Below, piece after piece: positions 8,340-12,762 of a stretch of DNA of 12,762 nt. The number at the start of each line of letters is the position of its first letter. Position 1 is the stretch's first letter. The stretch comes from an uncultured Spirochaetales bacterium (lineage in GTDB: Bacteria > Spirochaetota > Spirochaetia > Treponematales > Treponemataceae). The DNA lies in NCBI GenBank assembly GCA_946061495.1, contig CAMGSV010000052.1, positions 1-12,762 of the forward strand, given 5' to 3'. The notes below the pieces were generated by a model, which worked only from the letters and a program-made list of their open reading frames with translations, had not been told where the DNA came from and did not search any database. Made by a program: the position numbers and the translations under genes.

Positions 8340-8669
8340 TCGAGATATTACTGTGAAACCAATTGGGCAGAGGTGGAGGCAAGTCATACGGTGGGAATGC
8401 TGGATACGCTTCCGCAAGTCTGGGCCGAAGAAGCAAAAAGGCGGATGGAGAAGTTGAACAAGGCAATTTCTGCAACACAAGATTTTGGCCCTGCCTACCA
8501 CATTGGTGCCAGCTACTTCCTGAAGCTGAATCAGTACGAGGGGAACTTCGATGACTTGTGGAAGTATCATATCAAGGGCATTCTGGAGGAATATGTGCGG
8601 GGTAATCCGAGGAAAGAGGAGGTGATGACAAAGTTTAAGTCGGCCTATTCTGATGGAACAACGGAATAG
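8340..8669 (+). pseudogene. mcrB: C-terminal stump of an McrB-like AAA+ GTPase
   Basis: The open frame from 8340 (after a TGA at 8337) to the TAG at 8667 encodes about 109 residues. It resembles the C-terminal arm of McrB-type restriction GTPases: a helix with MEKLNKAISATQ, then YHIGASYFLKLNQ (compare the family's IGHSYF), a W, and the LEEYVRG stretch that ends the fold. All Walker A, Walker B and sensor parts of the AAA+ domain and the DNA-binding N-terminus are absent. Possible starts (GTG 8373, ATG 8397) lack a convincing ribosome site. The base composition is GC-rich like mcrC and unlike the DUF262 gene, so the break lies at about 8325-8360. A conserved stand-alone small protein cannot be excluded. 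Confidence 0.65.
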
Positions 8670-8684
8670 TAAGGTATACCATCA

Positions 8685-10169
8685 ATGTGCCACCTTTCCC
8701 TCACCGACAACAACACAAACGATCCTCCGAAAATTGCCGACTTGTCGTCCTCCGGTGCGGAGGCAATCCACGCCTACGAGGACCTGCAGGCTGTTGCAGG
8801 CATTCCCCTGAAGTCCCTTTGCACGGACAATCCTTCGCTGCTGGTGTTTCCCCATTGCCTGGGGGAGCATCAGGACGGAATCGAGGGGCTGCGTATTTTC
8901 GACCTTGAGGGACGACCGTCATACGAGGGGGGCAGAATCATTTCCTGCGACCAGGTGAAGGTCAAGACGGGGAATCTGATGGGCTTCCTGGGTTTTTCGG
9001 GACGGGGCTTCCACGGCACAAAGGTGGAGATTCGCTCCCGGTTCACCGGTAATTCTGGACAAGACTTCTTCCTCCATTACCTGCTGGAGCGGGTCTTCAA
9101 AATCAACCTGTTCAATATGGACTACTCCCTGGGGAGGAACGATGGCCTTGATTTTGTCTACCTGCTGTTCCCCCATCTTCTGAAAAGGGCGGTGCAGCAG
9201 GGGCTGTTCAGGCAGTACCAGACCTTCCAGCGGAACGACTCGGCAGTCAAGGGGCCGCTGGAGGTGGGCCGCCACCTTCGGCACAATGTACCCTTTGGCG
9301 GGAAGGTGGCCTATCGGAGCCGGGAAAGAACCTTTGACAATCCGGTGACGCAGCTGGTGCGCCACACAATCGAGTTCATAAAAGGGAAGGACCTTGGCCG
9401 AAGGCTTCTGTCCAGTGACGGCGACACGAAGGAGGCCGTTTCCCGGATTGTGGCGGCCACCAATGAAACCTATGTGCCGCAGAAAAGGCAGCTGGTCATT
9501 GCCCGGAACAGCCGGCCGGTAAGCCATCCCTATTTCATCCGCTGGCTTCCCCTCCAGCAGCTGTGCCTGATGATTTTGAATCGCCACACCATCCAGTTTG
9601 CCGCCACCACAAGCCCCGTGCAGGGCATCCTGTTTGACGGGGCCTGGCTGTGGGAGGAATATGCGGCCACGATTCTGTGCGACCCAAAGCTTGAGGCAAA
9701 GCAATTCATCCATCCCACCAACAAGGACCGAAAGGGCGGCATCAGGCTTTTTGACAATTCACCGGATGGGAACGATGAAGTCTCTTTCTCAAAATGCTAC
9801 CGCCGCATCTATCCCGACTTCTATCGGGAAAAATCTGCCGATGGCTCAAAGGATGGAATGATTGTGGACGCCAAGTACAAGCGCCTGGAGCAGGGCCTTG
9901 TGCGGGATGACCTGTACCAGATCATCTCCTACATGCACACCATGAGGATTTCAGTTGGTGGATTTCTGTATCCCTCTCCCTCCAAAGAGGTGTCGGCATC
10001 GGCACCCATAAATGGGGTAGAGCGGAGGGTGTACCAGCTTGCAGGATATGGGGGAACCATCTCTAGCCTCGGCCTACCTATTCTCCAGAACGCCGACACC
10101 TACGCCACCTTCACCTTCGCCATGGCGGATCGGGAGAGGGAGCTGCTGGAGGCAATAGAAGAAATGTAA
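8685..10169 (+). CDS. mcrC: McrC-like nuclease subunit of an McrBC restriction system
   Basis: A 494-residue McrC family protein, the endonuclease partner of the McrB GTPase in type IV restriction of methylated DNA. The N-terminal part carries the McrB-contact-like region (LTDNNTNDPPKIAD onward). The C-terminal PD-(D/E)xK nuclease looks intact: WLWEEYAATIL (E324/E325), RRIYPDF (D378), MIVDAKYK (D395 and K397) and the helix DLYQIISYM with Q412 and Y416. It is longer than E. coli McrC (348) and nearer in size to LlaJI-type relatives. The ATG at 8685 follows an in-frame stop at 8670 and a weak AAGG site. It lies 15 bases after the mcrB stump. Without an McrB partner in this window its activity is doubtful, yet the frame is undamaged, which suggests recent loss of mcrB or use of another partner. 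Confidence 0.85.
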   Translation: MCHLSLTDNNTNDPPKIADLSSSGAEAIHAYEDLQAVAGIPLKSLCTDNPSLLVFPHCLGEHQDGIEGLRIFDLEGRPSYEGGRIISCDQVKVKTGNLMGFLGFSGRGFHGTKVEIRSRFTGNSGQDFFLHYLLERVFKINLFNMDYSLGRNDGLDFVYLLFPHLLKRAVQQGLFRQYQTFQRNDSAVKGPLEVGRHLRHNVPFGGKVAYRSRERTFDNPVTQLVRHTIEFIKGKDLGRRLLSSDGDTKEAVSRIVAATNETYVPQKRQLVIARNSRPVSHPYFIRWLPLQQLCLMILNRHTIQFAATTSPVQGILFDGAWLWEEYAATILCDPKLEAKQFIHPTNKDRKGGIRLFDNSPDGNDEVSFSKCYRRIYPDFYREKSADGSKDGMIVDAKYKRLEQGLVRDDLYQIISYMHTMRISVGGFLYPSPSKEVSASAPINGVERRVYQLAGYGGTISSLGLPILQNADTYATFTFAMADRERELLEAIEEM

Positions 10170-10188
10170 AGGGAAGGAATGAGTTTCA
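10106..10188 (+). repeat. Imperfect direct repeat, copy 1 (3' end of mcrC)
   Basis: This stretch encodes the last about 20 residues of McrC plus its stop and the following GGGAAGGAATGAGTTTCA. A diverged second copy lies at 10246-10331, about 140 bp downstream. Both share CACCTTC, CGCCATGGCGGA, a GAGCTGCTGGAGGCA-like block and the identical GGGAAGGAATGAGTTTCA at the end. Confidence 0.75.
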
Positions 10189-10245
10189 GGAAGCTTTCAA
10201 CCAGTGAAGCAGATTGTTTCATCGCCGGGCCACCGTTCCCTCCGT

Positions 10246-10331
10246 CACCTTCCCCTCCGCCATGGCGGAGGGGGAGCAGGAACTGCTGGAAGCAGTCGGC
10301 AAGCTGTCCCCCAGGGAAGGAATGAGTTTCA
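10246..10331 (+). repeat. Imperfect direct repeat, copy 2, with 22-bp perfect palindrome
   Basis: A second, diverged copy of the mcrC tail. In the matching frame it reads AMAEGEQELLEAV, against AMADRERELLEAI in McrC, so it is either a duplicated stump of the gene end or the tail of a lost second mcrC-like gene. Inside it, 10252-10273 is a perfect 22-bp palindrome with arms CCCCTCCGCCA and their complement. It could form a strong hairpin, but it has no T-run and so is not a classical terminator. GC-rich palindromes of this kind also occur as mobile intergenic repeats in gut bacteria. Confidence 0.7.
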
Positions 10332-10343
10332 CCCTTGATTCGT

Positions 10344-10453
10344 GCATGAAACAAAATGTTTCACAGTGAGAAACAAAAGGTTTCGCACTGGAAAACAAAA
10401 AGTTTCACGGTGAGAAACAAAATGTTTCACACTGGAAAACAAGCGGCTTTGCA
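10344..10453. repeat. Tandem array of five 22-bp hairpin-forming units
   Basis: Units start at 10344, 10366, 10388, 10410 and 10432, each exactly 22 bp. The core is GAAACAAAATGTTTCAC with inverted arms GAAAC/GTTTC around a short A-rich loop. Units 2 and 4 begin GTGAG, while units 3 and 5 begin CTGGA, so there is an overlaid 44-bp period. The fifth unit is altered (AAGCGGCTTTGCA) and is shared with the 68-bp repeat at 10433-10500. A partial sixth unit (GTGTGAAAACC) follows. There is no spacer between units and no credible gene. Confidence 0.9.
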
Positions 10454-10500
10454 GTGTGAAAACCATGCCGCGCGCTTTGCGGTTGGTTGCTGGCTCGAAG
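10433..10500. repeat. 68-bp direct repeat, copy A (left of toxin-antitoxin genes)
   Basis: Begins TGGAAAACAAGCGGCTTTGC and ends GGTTGCTGGCTCGAAG. It matches 11176-11243 with three mismatches in 68 bases. The element holds short inverted arms (GCGGC/GCCGC and CCGC/GCGG) and starts with the last unit of the 22-bp array. The distance between copies is 743 bp and the dinJ-yafQ pair is the only content between them. Confidence 0.9.
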
Positions 10501-10539
10501 CCACGTGGTGCTGTGGAGTAAATGCCGTTGTTTGTCATT

Positions 10540-10593
10540 ACAAGACACTTGTTTTGCCTGTTCAAATGATGTACTATTTTACCAGCTACTGGT
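10540..10593 (+). promoter_or_regulatory. dinJ-yafQ promoter with two dyad operators
   Basis: TTGTTT (10549-10554) and TACTAT (10572-10577) are 17 bases apart and make a fair promoter. Two 13-bp inverted repeats of the same 5-3-5 design flank it: ACAAGACACTTGT (10540-10552), overlapping the -35, and ACCAGCTACTGGT (10581-10593), at the expected transcription start. Their centres are 41 bp apart. Antitoxins of the DinJ/RelB class bind such dyads and repress their own operon, so autoregulation is likely, though inferred. Confidence 0.6.
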
Positions 10594-10607
10594 TTTTAGG
10601 AGATGCT

Positions 10608-10868
10608 ATGGCTACATTTCAATTGAGGCTTGACGAGACGTTGAAGCAAAAGGCGGATGCCTTGTTCTCGTCCTTGGGCTTGGACACCTCGACTGCGATC
10701 AGAATCTTCCTTTCGGCTGCGGTAGAAAACAATGGGATTCCCTTTCCTGTTAGGCATACTGAAGATTTTTCCTTGCAGCGGGCACTATTGGACTCAAGAA
10801 ACAGGGTGAACCTGCACGGTCCATACGACACCGCCCTGGAGGCAGTCAACTCTATGCTAGAGGACTAG
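10608..10868 (+). CDS. dinJ: DinJ/RelB-family antitoxin
   Basis: An 86-residue antitoxin that neutralises the adjacent YafQ-like RNase and represses the operon. The N-terminus (ATFQLRLDETLKQKADALF, then LGLDTSTAIRIFL) is the ribbon-helix-helix DNA-binding fold of the DinJ/RelB class, followed by the typical IPFPV and a flexible toxin-binding tail ending in MLED. The start is the ATG at 10608 with AGGAG 5 bases upstream. The frame stays open upstream to 10356, but that stretch is translated 22-bp repeat and has no family similarity. It stops 3 bases before the toxin start, as expected of a co-translated pair. The two genes form a free-standing module enclosed by 68-bp direct repeats. Confidence 0.9.
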   Translation: MATFQLRLDETLKQKADALFSSLGLDTSTAIRIFLSAAVENNGIPFPVRHTEDFSLQRALLDSRNRVNLHGPYDTALEAVNSMLED

Positions 10869-10871
10869 CCC

Positions 10872-11147
10872 TTGTACAAAATTGTCTATACAAACAGAAT
10901 GAAGCATGACGTAAGGCTCATGCGGAAACGGGGGAAGGACATTTCAAAGCTTGTTGCCGTCTTGGATGTGCTTTCCTCTGGAGCGGCACTCCCGCCAAAA
11001 TGCAAGGACCATCAGCTGACAGGCAACGTGCACGATTTTAGGGAATGCCATATAGAGCCAGACTGGCTCCTGGTGTATCAGGTTTTTGAGGACGAGCTCG
11101 TCCTTTCTGCCACTGCAACAGGAACACATTCCGATTTGTTCGGCTGA
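10872..11147 (+). CDS. yafQ: YafQ-like RelE-superfamily mRNA interferase toxin
   Basis: A 91-residue type II toxin that cuts mRNA on translating ribosomes. The C-terminal half carries the YafQ signature nearly unchanged: KDHQLTGNVHDFRECHIEPDW then LLVYQ and TGTHSDLF. It thus contains the His, Asp, the late His and the final Phe known to be needed for catalysis in E. coli YafQ, so the toxin should be active. The start is TTG at 10872; the next ATG (10899) would remove the first beta strand. The TTG is 3 bases past the antitoxin stop, with GAGGA in the antitoxin's end as ribosome site, which should limit toxin output relative to antitoxin. Confidence 0.92.
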   Translation: MYKIVYTNRMKHDVRLMRKRGKDISKLVAVLDVLSSGAALPPKCKDHQLTGNVHDFRECHIEPDWLLVYQVFEDELVLSATATGTHSDLFG

Positions 11148-11175
11148 CCGCGGGGAAAACCTCGTCCTGTGGAAT

Positions 11176-11243
11176 TGGAAAACAAGCGGCTTTGCAGTGA
11201 GAAAACCATGCCGCGCGCTTTGCGGGCGGTTGCTGGCTCGAAG
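11176..11243. repeat. 68-bp direct repeat, copy B (right of toxin-antitoxin genes)
   Basis: Near-identical to 10433-10500: GTGAG replaces GTGTG, and GCGGGCGG replaces GCGGTTGG. Similarity may run a few bases further (CACG) with one indel. It lies between the yafQ stop and the glycosylase start. Unlike copy A it has only one 22-bp unit in front. It has no GTTRRRY core, so it is not an obvious integron attC site. Confidence 0.9.
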
Positions 11244-11271
11244 CACGCCGTGACAATATAAGGAGCACACC

Positions 11272-11820
11272 ATGCCGAGCAGTGAGCTGTCCCCCGTTCT
11301 TCATCCCATCCCGCCGGTGTTTAACTCCGACTCCCGCATCCTGATTCTGGGGAGCTTTCCTTCCGTCCGTTCCCGGCAGGAGCTCTTCTTTTACGGCCAC
11401 CCCCGCAACCGCTTCTGGCAGGTGTTGTCCTGCATCTTCTGCGGAGAAGGCTCTGACTTGGTGTCAAGGGATTCTACGGCGGGGGAGGGGCTGGCTTCTG
11501 CAAGGGTGGAGCAGCGGCGGCGCTTCCTTTTGGCCCATAGGGTGGCCCTGTGGGATGTGGTGGCCTCCTGTACCGTCAGCGGCTCCTCGGACAGCAGCAT
11601 TGCCGAGGTGGTTCCCAACGACATCAGCCCCATTCTCTCCGCCGCCCCCATCAGCCGCATCTACACCAACGGCCAGAAGGCCCACCAGCTGTACAAGAGG
11701 CATCTTTTGCCACGCACCGGGCGTCCAGCCATCTGCCTTCCCTCCACCAGCCCCGCCAACGCCTCCTGTTCCCTGGAGCGCCTGGTGGCAGCCTGGCGGT
11801 GTGTGGCGGAGGACTGGTGA
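11272..11820 (+). CDS. Hypoxanthine (deoxyinosine)-DNA glycosylase, UDG superfamily
   Basis: A 182-residue base-excision repair enzyme of the UDG superfamily, in the branch described as hypoxanthine-DNA glycosylase (family 6), which removes deaminated adenine from DNA. The first active-site motif reads GSFPSVRSR (27-35) with FFYGHPRNRFW (39-49); the second is LPSTSPANA (156-164). Between them sit LWDVVASC and NDISPIL, also typical. Some databases call such proteins G/T mismatch or Mug-like glycosylases. The ATG at 11272 has AAGGAG 6 bases upstream. The start is 28 bases after the 68-bp repeat, and the stop overlaps the frame of the ABC ATPase stump. No operon partner is visible. Confidence 0.85.
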   Translation: MPSSELSPVLHPIPPVFNSDSRILILGSFPSVRSRQELFFYGHPRNRFWQVLSCIFCGEGSDLVSRDSTAGEGLASARVEQRRRFLLAHRVALWDVVASCTVSGSSDSSIAEVVPNDISPILSAAPISRIYTNGQKAHQLYKRHLLPRTGRPAICLPSTSPANASCSLERLVAAWRCVAEDW

Positions 11821-11992
11821 GCCTCTGGAAATGGTGAGTCCTTTGCGCCGCCGCCTCGCCCAGGACATCCGCCGTATGCAGGGGGAATTCGGCTTCGCCG
11901 GCATCTTTGTCACCCACGACATTGAGGAGGCCCAACTGGTGGCGGACCGGATCGTCAGGATGGAGGCTGACAGAAGCAGAGCCACAAGCTGA
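11819..11992 (+). pseudogene. C-terminal stump of an ABC transporter ATPase
   Basis: From about 11819 one frame reads EPLEMVSPLRRRLAQDIRRM, then GIFVTHDIEEAQLVADRIVRM and a stop at 11990. This matches the stretch from just after Walker B (compare DEPLSALDPLLR) through the H-loop (THD) and the following EEA.xLADRI.xM of importer ATPases of the sulfate, polyamine or iron class. Walker A, the Q-loop and the LSGGQ signature are missing, and the Walker B aspartates are lost. The frame continues upstream into the glycosylase gene without any similarity. It is a dead fragment whose transported substrate cannot be told. Confidence 0.75.
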
Positions 11993-11994
11993 AA

Positions 11995-12168
11995 GGAGAA
12001 TCTTTTTGTACTGTCGGAATAATGTTTTTGGGCTGTCGGAATAATGTTTTTGTACCAAAAAGAGAATCTTTTTGGACTGTCAGGAGAATGTTTTTGGGCT
12101 GTAGGAATAATGTTTTTGTACCAAAAAGAAAATAGTTTTGTACTGTAGGGAAAATTTTTCTACTGTAG
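11995..12168. repeat. Second array of about eight 20-24-bp units with 66-bp super-repeat
   Basis: Units begin near 11995, 12016, 12038, 12061, 12082, 12104, 12128 and 12148, with a core like GGAATAATGTTTTTGGGCTG. The first three units (from 11996) recur as a block exactly 66 bp later (from 12062), so a three-unit block was duplicated. Units 3 and 6 end in a small hairpin TTTTTG/CAAAAA around TAC. The last two units have decayed. The period equals that of the array at 10344-10453 and both share an ACTG next to GAA and GTTT blocks, so they may belong to one family. Confidence 0.85.
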
Positions 12169-12365
12169 CATTATTTGGGACAGGTGGTGTGGTAGAATGG
12201 AGATTGCGGATGTAAATTTATTTGAGTTTGTGCTATGATGGAGAACATTATCCAGGCATTTTTTGAGGATGCAACCCTTACAGACGGTGCATACGCCCTT
12301 CCTGTGGAAGCCCGGTGGTCTACAATCATCAATACACCTGCCCCCCAACTCAATGTCGCCCTTGA
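12169..12365. other. Gap between second repeat array and HsdM fragment; no recognised gene
   Basis: About 200 bases. TGCTATGAT (12231-12239) would be a good extended -10 box. A 63-residue frame (12235-12426) overlaps it and resembles nothing I know, and it runs out of phase into the HsdM fragment. I therefore treat the stretch as junction DNA, possibly with a stray promoter that reads into the HsdM fragment. Confidence 0.35.
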
Positions 12366-12662
12366 CACCGCCCTGCATCTACATTTACAAATGACTTGTA
12401 CAAGGGCTTGTATTTTGACTACATAATGGCAAATCCGCCCTTCAATTTGAAAGGCTGGTATGATGAGAACTTGAAAAACGACGGCCGTTGGGCAGACTAT
12501 GAAACTCCACCAGAAAGCAATGCAAGCTATGCCTGGATTCTGCACATTCTCTCCCACTTGAAGCCGAACAAAGGTGTCGCAGGTTTTTTGCTTGCCAACG
12601 GTGCGTTGAATGACAGCGACACATTGGAGATTCGCAAGAAACTGATTCGGAACTGGCCATAA
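12366..12662 (+). pseudogene. hsdM: Internal fragment of type I N6-adenine methylase subunit HsdM
   Basis: After an in-frame TGA at 12363 the frame reads TFTNDLYKGLYFDYIMANPP, then FNLKGW, RWADYETPPESNASYAWILHI and GVAGFLLANGALND up to RKKLIRN, ending in TAA at 12660. This follows the HsdM catalytic domain closely, with methyltransferase motif IV NPPF (12431-12442). The part before it (S-adenosylmethionine-binding motif I) and the part after it are missing, so it cannot work. The 3' junction falls right after RKKLIRN, where family members normally continue towards LPGQLFY-like sequence. The fragment suggests a lost type I restriction-modification locus. Confidence 0.85.
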
Positions 12663-12664
12663 GG

Positions 12665-12762
12665 TCAGATTTGTTCGTAGCAACACTACTTACGAAAAAA
12701 TATGACCCGAACATGTGCCACGTCACCGACGCGGGAAACGGCTACATCGTCGCGAAAAGCCT
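12665..12762 (+). CDS. Unrecognised open frame cut by the right window edge
   Basis: In the frame one base behind the HsdM stop, SDLFVATLLTKKYDPNMCHV and TDAGNGYIVAKS are open to the edge. The codons look ordinary, but I cannot place the protein. The frame is also open upstream within the HsdM fragment, and the first possible start nearby is TTG at 12671 without a clear ribosome site. It may be another stump joined at the HsdM break, or the beginning of a gene lying mostly outside the window. Confidence 0.3.

Noticed and set aside
8919..9713. Minus-strand 264-codon frame opposite mcrC
   Set aside because: The plus-strand McrC motifs are certain and the antisense product resembles nothing known.
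10344..10453. Possible CRISPR array
   Set aside because: Units are directly contiguous at 22 bp with no unique spacers, and no cas gene is present.
10356..10607. N-terminal extension of the antitoxin frame
   Set aside because: It is translated repeat and junction DNA; the real family N-terminus and a good ribosome site are at 10608.
10433..11243. Integron cassette with attC sites around the toxin-antitoxin pair
   Set aside because: The 68-bp copies have some inverted arms but no GTTRRRY core or its complement in the needed places, and no integron integrase is seen. Kept only as a loose analogy.
12235..12426. 63-residue frame before the HsdM fragment
   Set aside because: Its ATG overlaps an apparent -10 box, it has no family likeness and it runs out of phase into the HsdM frame.

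Overview
The window looks like a GC-rich bacterial chromosome, perhaps a spirochaete of the Treponema group. That guess rests on overall gene flavour (a double-Cache-like chemoreceptor, a long RecJ with an internal insertion, a tmRNA gene without an encoded CCA) and no single marker proves it. The left half (1-6409) is ordinary, compact core genome. The right half (6410-12762) is accessory DNA with restriction and toxin-antitoxin genes, gene stumps and short repeats.

Core part. A chemoreceptor gene enters from the left edge. After it comes a complete tmRNA gene (ssrA, 1950-2300) with a good promoter and a terminator at 2303-2328 whose hairpin works in both directions. Convergent to it lies a two-gene minus-strand operon: a pyrimidine-nucleoside phosphorylase gene (4509-5891), then recJ (2374-4506), only 2 bases apart. 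The operon promoter is at 5923-5951, next to a pair of 10-bp direct repeats exactly 30 bp apart. A small Dabb-family gene (6107-6409) is transcribed divergently from its own extended -10 promoter.

Accessory part. An AT-rich gene for a DUF262 protein with a C-terminal HNH-like motif (6552-8324) sits directly before a decapitated mcrB (only the C-terminal arm remains, 8340-8669) and an apparently intact mcrC (8685-10169). The simplest reading is that a GmrSD-like type IV restriction gene replaced the front of an mcrBC operon. The mcrC tail is partly duplicated downstream (10106-10188 and 10246-10331), the second copy carrying a perfect 22-bp palindrome. A tandem array of five 22-bp hairpin-forming units follows (10344-10453) and runs into a 68-bp element that recurs at 11176-11243. 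These two 68-bp copies bracket a dinJ-yafQ toxin-antitoxin pair, whose promoter region carries two 13-bp dyads of identical 5-3-5 design.

Next come a hypoxanthine-DNA-glycosylase-like gene (11272-11820), the C-terminal stump of an ABC transporter ATPase (11819-11992), a second roughly 22-bp-period array with a 66-bp higher-order repeat (11995-12168), about 200 bases (12169-12365) in which I recognise no gene, and an internal fragment of a type I methylase subunit HsdM (12366-12662). An unrecognised open frame runs off the right edge.

The left genes serve signalling, ribosome rescue, nucleotide salvage and DNA repair. The right genes suggest repeated gain and loss of defence systems, with repeats at most junctions. 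The most interesting items are the DUF262/mcrB-stump/mcrC arrangement and the two 22-bp-period arrays with the linked 68-bp repeats around the toxin-antitoxin pair.
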